Shown one piece after another: positions 52,567-60,639 of a DNA stretch of 64,000 nucleotides. The stretch comes from Nocardioidaceae bacterium (GTDB lineage Bacteria > Actinomycetota > Actinomycetes > Propionibacteriales > Nocardioidaceae). A program made the translations under genes and the position numbers. The stretch spans positions 1,102,909 through 1,166,908 of the forward strand of contig JAUJOD010000001.1 of NCBI GenBank assembly GCA_030447865.1, in the 5' to 3' direction. The notes below the pieces were generated by a model. That model was not told where the DNA came from, did no database searches, and saw nothing but the letters and a program-made list of their open reading frames with translations. Each line of letters begins with the position of its first letter. Position 1 is the first letter of the stretch.

Positions 52567-52964
52567 TCAGACCGTCGGATCGCTCGCGCTGGGCGTCGGG
52601 GTTCCGCTACGGGCGATCAGGTCGCGGATCTCGGTGAGCAATGCGACATCCTCAGGAACGGCGGCGGGCTCGTCGAGATCGCCAAGGCGCAGCACCTCGC
52701 GAGCCTTCATGTACGGCACGACGATGACGAAGTAGACGACGGCGGCGAGGATCAGGAAGCTCACGAGCGCCGTGAGGAAGGCGCCGACCGAGACACCGCC
52801 GGGATTGTACGTCGAGAAGTCCCGCACACCGCCAAGCTTGCCGACCCGTCCATGATCATCTGCACGGTGGCGGTGACGACCGCCGTAAACGCCGCAGCCA
52901 TGATGAAGGCGACGGCCAGCTCGACGATATTCCCGCGCAGCAGGAAGTCCCGAAAACCTTTCAT
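52567..52964 (-). pseudogene. mscL: Large-conductance mechanosensitive channel, frameshifted
   Basis: From ATG 52964, preceded by a perfect AAGGAGG, MKGFRDFLLRGNIVELAVAF is the MscL amphipathic helix and pore-lining first helix. The frame breaks after VQMIMDG at about 52843-52851. It resumes in another frame with GKLGGVRDFSTYNPGGVSVG and the second membrane helix FLTALVSFLILAAVVYFVIV, ending SDPTV. One missing base explains it. MscL releases solutes on hypo-osmotic shock; loss is tolerated in bacteria, but an assembly error is equally likely. Confidence 0.88.
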
Positions 52965-53035
52965 GAGTGCCTCCTTCGATGATGTCCCAGGCCTGCCCGA
53001 AGGTAGGAGCGGTCGAGGCTACCAATCGCGTTGGC

Positions 53036-53653
53036 CTAGCCCCGCAGACTCACCGACAGCACCGACGCGGCGCTGGCCTGCGCGATCTCGGCTGCCTCGG
53101 TCGCCGTGACGGCGACGACGACCAGCGCCCCGCTGCCAGTGTCGGTCCCCACTCGAGGCAGCATGACGACGACAGCATTGGCGACGACTCGCGTCGCCGG
53201 TCCGCTGTCACCGGTTGCGGCGTAGAGGTCGATGCGGTCGCCTGGGCGCAGCAACGCCACCACATCGGCGTCCTCGATGCGTACCGGGGACGCCACCGTG
53301 CCGGCCGGGTAGCCGGCGATCAGGGCCGCACCCAGGACGCGGCGATCCGTCAGCGGCTCCCCGGCCCGCATCGGAGCGGTCACGCTTGCACCCACCGCCG
53401 CCTGGGCGTCAAGTGCCCCCGTTGGCACCACGTCTGGTGCCACCTCAACGGTCCGTACGTCGCCCGCGCCGATCACCGCGCCGCCGGCCAGGTCGCGGGC
53501 AGCCACGACCACTGACACGAGTTCCGGCTCCGGTGGAGAAAGCACCCGGGCGAGACAGAACACCGCTGCGGCCGCCAACGTGGCTGCGATCAGTCGCCGG
53601 TGCCGCACCATGCTGCGGCGTGCCCGCCGTACGGCGGAGTGGAAGTCAGGCAT
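53036..53653 (-). CDS. SAF-domain protein (CpaB/RcpC-like)
   Basis: A 205-residue protein with one N-terminal membrane helix (RRLIAATLAAAAVFCLARVL) and an SAF domain (VVVAARDLAGGAVIGAGDVR) followed by RcpC/CpaB-like strands (LRPGDRIDLYAA). In pilus systems CpaB acts in Flp pilus assembly, but no pilus genes are near, so it is a stand-alone envelope protein of unknown role. I start at ATG 53653, six bases after TACCCT, leaderless. Confidence 0.78.
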   Translation of the reverse strand: MPDFHSAVRRARRSMVRHRRLIAATLAAAAVFCLARVLSPPEPELVSVVVAARDLAGGAVIGAGDVRTVEVAPDVVPTGALDAQAAVGASVTAPMRAGEPLTDRRVLGAALIAGYPAGTVASPVRIEDADVVALLRPGDRIDLYAATGDSGPATRVVANAVVVMLPRVGTDTGSGALVVVAVTATEAAEIAQASAASVLSVSLRG

Positions 53654-53710
53654 CCCGACAGGGTAGGAAGCCAGCGGCAACCGGCGCGGCCGTTATCCAC
53701 AGCCTGGCAA

Positions 53711-54097
53711 TCAGGGAACTGCTACGGAGTCCGACCGGGACGTGCCCGACTTCTGTGCGGACCCGGGCTTCGCGGGGTCGGCGCGCTTGTCCGCGGCACC
53801 CTTCTCCCTGGCTCCGGTCTCGCCGGGTTCAGGCTTCGCGGCGTCGGTCTTGGCGGAGTCGGAGCCGTCGGAGGCGGTCTTACCGTCGCTGCCGTCGGCG
53901 CCGTTGCGCCCGGACGAACCGTTACGGCTGTCGGTGCGATAGAACCCGGACCCCTTGAACACCACGCCCACCGGGCTCAGCACCTTGCGCAGCCGACCGG
54001 TGCAGGCCGGGCAGACCGTCAGGGCGTCGTCGGTGAAGCTCTGCCGCACCTCGAGGTCGTGACCGCACTCGGTGCAGGCGTACTGGTAGATGGGCAC
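53711..54097 (-). CDS. FmdB-family zinc ribbon protein
   Basis: A 128-residue protein. MPIYQYACTECGHDLEV and VCPACTGRLRK form a zinc ribbon with Cys8, Cys11, Cys29 and Cys32, typical of FmdB regulators. The rest is a disordered Ser/Gly/Lys/Asp-rich tail. The function of this small family is uncertain. It is next to the SAF gene, as in related genomes, and diverges from the penicillin acylase gene. Confidence 0.9.
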   Translation of the reverse strand: MPIYQYACTECGHDLEVRQSFTDDALTVCPACTGRLRKVLSPVGVVFKGSGFYRTDSRNGSSGRNGADGSDGKTASDGSDSAKTDAAKPEPGETGAREKGAADKRADPAKPGSAQKSGTSRSDSVAVP

Positions 54098-54238
54098 GGC
54101 TCTCCTTGTCGGTTAGCACTCAGCTGGCTCGACTGCTAACGGGTTTCCATTGTGCGACAGCCGGGCCGTGAAGGCAAAGAACTCGTGACAGCGAGTGGCA
54201 GAACCTCGGACTGGCCGGCACCCCGGCACAATGGAGCG

Positions 54239-56812
54239 GTGCCTCGATGGTTGCGGATCGTCAACTGGTTCGCTGCGATCCTGGCGCTGGCGCTGATCGC
54301 CGGCTCGGTGGCGGTGGTCTGGACCGTGCGCAGGTCGATGCCGCAAACCGAGGGGACCATCACCCTGCAGGGGCTGACCGCGCCGGTCACCGTGATCCGG
54401 GACGCTGCGGGCATCCCCCAGGTCTACGCCGACACCTCCGCCGACCTGTTCTTCGCGCAGGGGTATGTGCAGGCTCAGGACCGCTTCTTCGAGATGGACT
54501 TTCGCCGCCACCTCACTGCCGGCCGGCTCACCGAGCTGTTTGGTCGAGACGCGTTGCAGGCTGACATGTTCGTCCGCACCCTCGGCTGGCGGCGGGTCGC
54601 CGAGGCGGAGTTGTCGCTGCTGTCCACCGACACCCGACGCTACCTGGAGTCCTTCGCCGCCGGAGTGAACGCCTACCTGAGCGGTCGTTCCAGCGACGAG
54701 CTGTCGCTGGAGTACGCCGTCCTCGACCTCAACGGCTTGACCTATACGCCTGAACCGTGGACGTCCGCGGACTCGCTGGCTTGGCTGAAGGCGATGGCCT
54801 GGAATCTCGGCAGCAACATGGACGACGAGATCGACCGTTCCATCGCGTCCATCAGGCTGACCCGACAGCAGATCGCCGAGCTGTACCCGGCCTACCCCTA
54901 CGACGAGCATCAGCCCGTCGTCACCCAGGGCGCACTCGTGGACGGTGTGTACGACCAGGACGCGAAACGGAACGACACCCGGCTGCCCAGCCGGCCGCCG
55001 TACCTGGTCAAGGGGGCGACGACCGTACTGCGCGACGCCGCGACGACCAGCGCAGCCCTCGACCACCTCATCGGTCTTGGCGACGGGCTCGGCTCCAACG
55101 CCTGGGCGGTGAGCGGTGAGCACACCGCCAGCGGCGCGCCGATCCTGGCCAACGACCCGCACCTGGATGCAACCATTCCGAGCGTGTGGTACCAGATGGG
55201 GCTGCACTGCAACCAGGTCGGCACCGAGTGCCCGTTCGACGTCAGCGGTTTCACCTTCGCTGGCCTGCCGGGCGTGGTCGTCGGGCACAACCAGTCGATC
55301 GCCTGGGGTTTCACCAACCTGCACGCCGACGTGCAGGACCTCTACCTCGAAGCCGTCGACGACAGCAACCGCTACCTCTACAACGGCCGCTCCCGCCGGC
55401 TCGCCATCCGCGAGGAGAGCTTCGTGATCGCCGGCGAGGCCGACCCGGTGACGATCACCGTGCGCGAGAGCCGGCACGGCCCGCTGATCTCCGACGTCAG
55501 CCACGACATGTCCCGGGTCGGGGCCAATGCGCCGGTGGGCAGGCGCGCTCCCGATCCCGGCAACGGGTACGCCGTGGCGTTGCGCTGGACCGCTCTGGAG
55601 CCGGGCCGGACGGCCGATGCGCTCTTCGGCATAAGTCGGGCGTCCAACTGGGACGAGTTCCGCGACGCGGCCCGCCTGTTCGACGCCCCCGCCCCGAACC
55701 TCGTGTACGCCGACACCGCCGGCCACATCGGCTATCAGGCGCCTGGGCGCATCCCGATCCGGGGGGCTGGTGACGGGCGGTGGCCAGTGCCCGGCTGGGA
55801 CCCGGCGTACGAGTGGAACGACAGCTACATCCCGTTCGACGCGCTGCCGAACGTGCTCGACCCCAAGGACGGGTACGTCGTCACCGCCAACCAGCCAGTC
55901 ACCGGCGAGAAATACCCGTACTTCCTCGGCAGCGCCTTCGACTACGGCTACCGCGCCCAACGCATCCGATACCTGCTCGAGGGCACCAACAAGCTGACTG
56001 TCGACGACATGGCGGCGATCCAGCTCGACACCTTCAGCTCGCTGGCGAAGGAGCTCACGCCGTTGCTGCAGGCGGTGCCGCTGAAGACGACGTACTACCA
56101 GGCCGGGCAACGTGCGATGGCGCGCTGGGACTTCCAGCACAGCGCTGAATCGGGGGGCGCGGCGTACTTCAACGTCGTGTGGAGCAACCTGTTGGCGCTG
56201 ACGTTTCACGACGACCTGCCCGAGGAAGCCTGGCCGAAGGGCGGTTCGCGCTGGTGGGCGGTGATGCAGGCGTTGATGGACGACCCGACCAACGACTTTT
56301 GGGACAACGCCGACACACCCGGCGTGGTGGAGACTCGTGACGACATCGTGCAACAGGCGATGTTGGTCGCCCGGGACGAGCTGACCCAGCACCTGTCCCG
56401 GGACCCTCGCGACTGGGAGTGGGGGCGGCTGCACACGCTGCACCTGCGCAACGAGTCACTCGGGTCGGAGGGGTCGCCCGCGGCGTTCCTCTTCAACCGG
56501 GGCGGGTACGAGCTCAGCGGCGGGCCAGCGGTGGTCAACGCCAGCAGCTGGGACGCCCGGGAGGGCTATCAGGCGACGGCCGTGCCCTCGATGCGGATGA
56601 TCATCCCACTCGACGACTTCGACGCATCGCGCTGGATCAACCTCACCGGCGCCTCCGGCCACGCCTTCGATGACAACTACACCGATCAGACCGAGCTGTG
56701 GGTGGAGGGTCAGACGCTGCCGTGGGTGTTCAGCCGCGAGGCGGTCGAGGCGGCCGGTGAGCACGAGTTGACGCTGATCCCAGCGGGCTGGACGCTACCC
56801 CCGAGCGACTGA
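54239..56812 (+). CDS. Penicillin acylase family protein
   Basis: An 857-residue Ntn hydrolase. A membrane anchor (IVNWFAAILALALIAGSVAVVW) precedes the alpha-chain (AQGYVQAQDRFFEMDFRRH). The autocleavage point is Gly-Ser in GLGSNAWAVSGEHTASGAP, Ser286 becoming the N-terminal nucleophile of the beta-chain; NDPHLDA and VVGHNQSIAWGFTN (Asn) complete the site. Such enzymes cleave amides including beta-lactams and acyl-homoserine lactones. GTG 54239 lies six bases after CACAAT and has no good Shine-Dalgarno. Its end overlaps the convergent 5-FCL gene by 18 bases. Confidence 0.9.
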   Translation: MPRWLRIVNWFAAILALALIAGSVAVVWTVRRSMPQTEGTITLQGLTAPVTVIRDAAGIPQVYADTSADLFFAQGYVQAQDRFFEMDFRRHLTAGRLTELFGRDALQADMFVRTLGWRRVAEAELSLLSTDTRRYLESFAAGVNAYLSGRSSDELSLEYAVLDLNGLTYTPEPWTSADSLAWLKAMAWNLGSNMDDEIDRSIASIRLTRQQIAELYPAYPYDEHQPVVTQGALVDGVYDQDAKRNDTRLPSRPPYLVKGATTVLRDAATTSAALDHLIGLGDGLGSNAWAVSGEHTASGAPILANDPHLDATIPSVWYQMGLHCNQVGTECPFDVSGFTFAGLPGVVVGHNQSIAWGFTNLHADVQDLYLEAVDDSNRYLYNGRSRRLAIREESFVIAGEADPVTITVRESRHGPLISDVSHDMSRVGANAPVGRRAPDPGNGYAVALRWTALEPGRTADALFGISRASNWDEFRDAARLFDAPAPNLVYADTAGHIGYQAPGRIPIRGAGDGRWPVPGWDPAYEWNDSYIPFDALPNVLDPKDGYVVTANQPVTGEKYPYFLGSAFDYGYRAQRIRYLLEGTNKLTVDDMAAIQLDTFSSLAKELTPLLQAVPLKTTYYQAGQRAMARWDFQHSAESGGAAYFNVVWSNLLALTFHDDLPEEAWPKGGSRWWAVMQALMDDPTNDFWDNADTPGVVETRDDIVQQAMLVARDELTQHLSRDPRDWEWGRLHTLHLRNESLGSEGSPAAFLFNRGGYELSGGPAVVNASSWDAREGYQATAVPSMRMIIPLDDFDASRWINLTGASGHAFDDNYTDQTELWVEGQTLPWVFSREAVEAAGEHELTLIPAGWTLPPSD

Positions 56813-57388
56813 GACCCGCAGAGTGCGGGTGGGGGTGATCAGCACGTCGACGGGTTGGTCATGCGAGTCAGCCGGTACGGCGTCGAGCACCTCGTCGTCG
56901 TAGAGCAGCAGGCAGCGCAGCTCGGAGTGGTCGAGGGAGGCCAGCGCCCCGTCGTAACAACCGGCGCCTCTGCCCAGTCGATGACCCTGGAGATCGCCGG
57001 CGAGCCCCGGACAGATCACCACTGATGCGGCAGTGAGTGCCTGCGGTCCAAGCGGGGGAGATGTCGGCTCGCGGATGCCTTTCGGGTTGAGGCGCTCGTG
57101 CCCCGGCGAGTGCGCGGCCCAAACCAAGGTGAGGTCCGGTTGCAGCAGGGGCAGCAACACGATGACCCCACGAGCGTGCAGGACTTCCAGGAGCGGGTCC
57201 GTTCCTGGCTCGTCGGGTAGCGAACGGTACACGGCCACCGTGTCCGCCGCCTGCACCTCCGGCAGCGCCAGCACTCGGTCGCGGAGCAACGCGGCGGCCT
57301 GCTGCTGCTCGGAAGGTGACCGCTGGCTGCGGTTCGCCAAGACGCGGCTCCGGATCGCCTGCTTGGATCCAGAGGTCTTGCCGGTCAC
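56795..57388 (-). CDS. 5-formyltetrahydrofolate cyclo-ligase
   Basis: A 197-residue ATP-dependent enzyme converting 5-formyl-THF to 5,10-methenyl-THF. It has the N-terminal KQAIRSRVLANRSQ segment and the ATP-binding motif GHRLGRGAGCYDGALA. In related genomes it neighbours UGPase and moeA; here three kilobases separate them, filled by folate/pterin-like genes. The 18-base overlap with penicillin acylase is convergent. Confidence 0.92.
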   Translation of the reverse strand: MTGKTSGSKQAIRSRVLANRSQRSPSEQQQAAALLRDRVLALPEVQAADTVAVYRSLPDEPGTDPLLEVLHARGVIVLLPLLQPDLTLVWAAHSPGHERLNPKGIREPTSPPLGPQALTAASVVICPGLAGDLQGHRLGRGAGCYDGALASLDHSELRCLLLYDDEVLDAVPADSHDQPVDVLITPTRTLRVSVARG

Positions 57389-57448
57389 CGAATTACTGTA
57401 GGGCGCTGCCAGGCGTCGTACCGCGCCAGCGGCGTCATCGACCCGCGC

Positions 57449-58021
57449 CTAGGTCGCGTGTTTGTCGCCGGGCATGACATCGGTCTCGGACTCGTGCCAG
57501 ACCGGAGAGTCGGTGGCGGTCTCGACGTTGAAGCCGTAGTCATACACGAGTGACCCGCCGATCGCCCCGCCGACGGCCGTGAGCGTCGCCGCAAGGACCG
57601 ACAAGACAAGGACCAGCAGAGGAGTCGCGGGTTCGTCGGCGTAGACGGTCATGCGAAGGGCGATCAACACGAGCACGAGGACGGTGACGGTGGTCATCAC
57701 TAGCGCGTGCGCGTTCACCGTTCGCCATGCCTGCGTACGCCGAGGTGTCGAGCCAGCCCAGTCGGCCACCCCAGTCGCGGCAGTCAGGAGCGATACGACG
57801 CCGCCGCCGATGAGCACGAACGTGCCGGCGCGGAAGAGGTCGCGGGCGAGCTCACCGTTGGTCAGTACCGAGATGACGTCGAACGCCGCAGCGAGGGTGT
57901 ACGCGCCGACCGGGATATCAGTCAACGGCGGATGCAGCGGCTTGCCCGCCATCCCGCGCAGACCATGGAACTCTCGCCCGCGCGTTGTGAACGCGGGTCG
58001 GAACGAAAACAGGCGGGCCAT
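57449..58021 (-). CDS. DUF2231 membrane protein
   Basis: A 190-residue protein with four membrane segments. PLHPPLTDIPVGAYTLAAAFD is the DUF2231 motif with His/Asp near the first helix. Some relatives are fused or linked to Rieske or heme proteins, and the family function is unknown. ATG 58021 follows GGGAGG. It is divergent from a Cys-rich ArsR-type regulator, which probably controls it. Confidence 0.85.
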   Translation of the reverse strand: MARLFSFRPAFTTRGREFHGLRGMAGKPLHPPLTDIPVGAYTLAAAFDVISVLTNGELARDLFRAGTFVLIGGGVVSLLTAATGVADWAGSTPRRTQAWRTVNAHALVMTTVTVLVLVLIALRMTVYADEPATPLLVLVLSVLAATLTAVGGAIGGSLVYDYGFNVETATDSPVWHESETDVMPGDKHAT

Positions 58022-58107
58022 CGCCGTACCTCCCGTTCACCGGATGCACCGGCGTTTCGCCAATAGGTGTGCTCAGTATTCGAGTGCTGCCTCAATATGT
58101 CAAGAGA

Positions 58108-58139
58108 TGTTGTCGAAACCCCGTTTCAACAGATACGGT
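58108..58139 (+). promoter_or_regulatory. Promoter and operator of the ArsR-type regulator
   Basis: TTGTCG (58110-58115) and TACGGT (58134-58139) are 18 bp apart, and ATG 58146 is six bases after, so the mRNA is leaderless. An imperfect palindrome lies between: TGTTG-TC-GAAAC (58108-58119) against GTTTCAACA (58123-58131). It overlaps the spacer, as expected for autorepression. Confidence 0.55.
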
Positions 58140-58145
58140 GGTGAC

Positions 58146-58829
58146 ATGGATGCACCGGCAGAGGACGTGCTGGCTCTTGGCGCACTCTCGGAGCCTCAGC
58201 GGGCTCGCATCTACGACTACCTTGCATCGGCCAATGCCCCGAAGACCCGCCAGGACGTCTCGGCGGCGCTTGGGATCGGACGAACGCTGGTTACCTTCCA
58301 CTGCGAGAAGCTCGAGCAGGCCGGTCTGATTGAAGCGATGGCGGCTGACCCGGCTCCCGCGGGGCGTCGAGGGCGACCCCCGCAGCGATATCGGGTCACG
58401 CAGCAGGAGATCAGTGCCAGCGTGCCGCCGCGGCGCTATGAGTTGCTGGCCGAGATCCTGGTCCAGGCGGCGAGCGAACAGGCCACCGCCGAGCCACTAC
58501 ACGAAACTGCGCTGCGGGTCGGGAGGCGCCGCGGCCGGGAGCTCGGCGCCCAGGTGCGGGGTGCAGACGATGGGTCTGGGAGCCGGTGCGAGGCGCTCAG
58601 TGCCCTGCTGATCCGACTCGGGTACGAGCCGGTCGATGATCGCGGGGACGTCGTACTGACGAACTGTCCGTTCCAGCGGCTGATGGTGCTGGACACGAAA
58701 CTGGTGTGCTCAATCAACGCAGCTCTTGCGGCAGGCTATCTCGAGGGGCTCGGTGTTGACCGGCACGTCTCGGCCCGGCTGCGGCCCTGCCCAGACAATT
58801 GTTGCGTGGTACTGGAGCGCTCGGCCTGA
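58146..58829 (+). CDS. ArsR-type regulator with C-terminal Cys cluster
   Basis: A 227-residue regulator. Residues 10-75 are a winged HTH (LGALSEPQRARIYDYLA, TRQDVSAALGIGRTLVTFHC, followed by a wing). The C-terminal part has NCPFQRLM, LVCSINAALAAGYLEGLG and RPCPDNCCVVLE, a Cys pattern seen in SufR-like Fe-S-sensing ArsR relatives. It could sense an Fe-S cluster, metal or redox and repress the divergent DUF2231 gene. The sensing role is inference. Confidence 0.8.
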   Translation: MDAPAEDVLALGALSEPQRARIYDYLASANAPKTRQDVSAALGIGRTLVTFHCEKLEQAGLIEAMAADPAPAGRRGRPPQRYRVTQQEISASVPPRRYELLAEILVQAASEQATAEPLHETALRVGRRRGRELGAQVRGADDGSGSRCEALSALLIRLGYEPVDDRGDVVLTNCPFQRLMVLDTKLVCSINAALAAGYLEGLGVDRHVSARLRPCPDNCCVVLERSA

Positions 58830-58907
58830 GTGCTGGTGCGAAGGCACAACACCTGCCTCTGCGCGGATGCCGGCTGCGACAGCTACTGAAACGGTGGAAG
58901 GAGCGGC

Positions 58908-59684
58908 ATGCGCCGGTTGTTGCCCCTACCCGGCGCTGACGACGTCGATCTCGACGAGGCGTACTGGCTCTCGGACGTCGGTCATCAGCAGGTCCGTGGC
59001 GTCATGGTCGCCAGCGCAGACGGAGCCGCCCAGGCGCACGGCCGGGCGGGGGGGCTTTCGGGACCGGCCGACAAAGCACTGTTCGCGGTCCTGCGGGGCC
59101 AAGCGGACGTGCTCCTCGCCGGAGCCACCACCGTGCGAGTCGAGGGTTACGCCGGAGAGCAGCCCACAGCCGATCGGAGGGACTGGCGACGGGCACGGGG
59201 GCTCTCCGAGGCACCGCCCATCGCGGTCGTCACCAGGACGTGCGATCTTGACCCGGCCGCCGGGTTGTTCACCGAAACGGTGGCAAGGCCGATCGTCATT
59301 ACGCATCGGCAAGCCCCCCAGCATCGCGTCGCCGCGCTGGCTGAGGTGGCGGACATGATCACGGCCGGGGAGCAAGAGGTCGATCTGTCCGCCGCGCTCG
59401 ACGCGCTCGCCGAGCGCGGGCTGCGACGGGTGTCCTGCGAAGGTGGCCCGAGGCTGCTCTCGCAGGTCGCGGCGGCAGATCGGCTGGACGAGTTGTCTTT
59501 GACGGTCTCCCCGCTGTTGGTCGGTGGCTCGGCCCTGCGCATCCTCGACGGCGCACTCCTTGAACCGCCAACTCGGCTGCGCTTGGCGGACGTACTCGAG
59601 GACGAGAGCTTCCTGTTTCTCCGCTATCTGCGCGCGGGCGCTGACGGCGAACGGGAGGTCCAAGACGAGGTCAACGGCAGTTGA
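58908..59684 (+). CDS. RibD-like pyrimidine/dihydrofolate reductase (Rv2671-type)
   Basis: A 258-residue protein of the RibD C-terminal / DHFR fold. GVMVASADGAAQAHGRAGGL and GLSGPADKALFAVLRGQADV, LAGATTVRVEGY and RVSCEGGPRLLSQV match the actinobacterial stand-alone reductase type (Rv2671 in M. tuberculosis, reported to reduce dihydrofolate). It lacks a deaminase domain. It is coupled to folP2 by an overlap (TTG start inside its stop), which points to a pterin substrate. Confidence 0.82.
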   Translation: MRRLLPLPGADDVDLDEAYWLSDVGHQQVRGVMVASADGAAQAHGRAGGLSGPADKALFAVLRGQADVLLAGATTVRVEGYAGEQPTADRRDWRRARGLSEAPPIAVVTRTCDLDPAAGLFTETVARPIVITHRQAPQHRVAALAEVADMITAGEQEVDLSAALDALAERGLRRVSCEGGPRLLSQVAAADRLDELSLTVSPLLVGGSALRILDGALLEPPTRLRLADVLEDESFLFLRYLRAGADGEREVQDEVNGS

Positions 59685-60628
59685 CTGACCGCACCGCTGG
59701 AGATACCGACGCAGCACTGTCGCAGCAAGCGCTGCGCTTGGGCGGCCGGGTGTTTCCCCCCGGGGAGATGATTGTCATGGGCATTGTGAACCGGACGCCC
59801 GACTCCTTCTATGACCGCGGAGCGACGTTCACCTTGGCCGCCGCCGTCGCTGCGGCAGAACGCGCCCTTGACGCGGGCGCTGCGATCGTGGACATCGGTG
59901 GCGTGAAGGCAGCGGAGGGCGACCCCGTTTCGCCAACGGAGGAGCTCGACCGGGTGTGTGCCGTCATTGCAGCGGTCCGTTCTCGCCGCCCGGAAGCAGT
60001 GATCAGTGTCGACACCTGGAGGTCCGGCGTGGCGCGAGCGGCCGTCACTGCCGGCGCAGACCTGGTCAACGATGCTTGGGAAGGTTACGACCCGGACCTG
60101 GTCCGCGTCGCCGCCGATGCTGGTGTCGGCGTGGTCTGCACCCACGCCGGCCACCTGCCGCCTCGTACCGAACCCGACAACCCCCGCTACGACGATGTCG
60201 TGGCGGATGTCGTGCGCACGGTGTCCCACCTTGCTGAGAGGGCCGTCGCGGCCGGTGTCTCCCGAGATCAGATCCTCGTTGATCCCGGTCACGACTTCGG
60301 CAAGACCACAGTGCAGTCACTGGAGATCACCCGAGGCCTGACCGACATCGTGGGAACCGGTTGGCCAGTTCTCGTCGCGATGTCGAACAAGGACTTCATC
60401 GGCGAGACACTTGACCTCCCGGTCACCGCCCGGCTACCTGGAACTCTCGCCGTCACCGCGCTAGCGGCCTGGCTGGGCGCGCGAGTTTTCCGCGCGCACA
60501 ACGTCGACGAAGTACGCCAGGTCCTCGACATGGTCAGCTCGGTGCGTGGGGAACGCGCCCCCGCGGTCAGGCGTCGCGGTATCTCATCGCCCAACCGCTC
60601 CGACGGCCGACCGACTGCGGTCACCTAG
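59681..60628 (+). CDS. folP2: Dihydropteroate synthase homologue FolP2
   Basis: A 315-residue TIM-barrel protein. MGIVNRTPDSFYDRGATFTL is the FolP2 version of the DHPS signature; VDIGGVKA, ISVDTWRSGVARAAV, LVNDAWEGYDP and DPGHDFGKTT follow. The mycobacterial FolP2 (Rv1207) has no proven DHPS activity; this protein shares its features. TTG 59681 overlaps the TGA of the reductase gene. Its stop TAG lies inside the -10 of the UGPase gene. Confidence 0.88.
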   Translation: MTDRTAGDTDAALSQQALRLGGRVFPPGEMIVMGIVNRTPDSFYDRGATFTLAAAVAAAERALDAGAAIVDIGGVKAAEGDPVSPTEELDRVCAVIAAVRSRRPEAVISVDTWRSGVARAAVTAGADLVNDAWEGYDPDLVRVAADAGVGVVCTHAGHLPPRTEPDNPRYDDVVADVVRTVSHLAERAVAAGVSRDQILVDPGHDFGKTTVQSLEITRGLTDIVGTGWPVLVAMSNKDFIGETLDLPVTARLPGTLAVTALAAWLGARVFRAHNVDEVRQVLDMVSSVRGERAPAVRRRGISSPNRSDGRPTAVT

Positions 60629-60639
60629 CATCGGGTGAC

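Noticed and set aside
54113-56443. 776-residue open frame on the minus strand
   Set aside because: It is the antisense of the penicillin acylase gene; high GC keeps antisense frames open. The plus-strand frame has complete family motifs.
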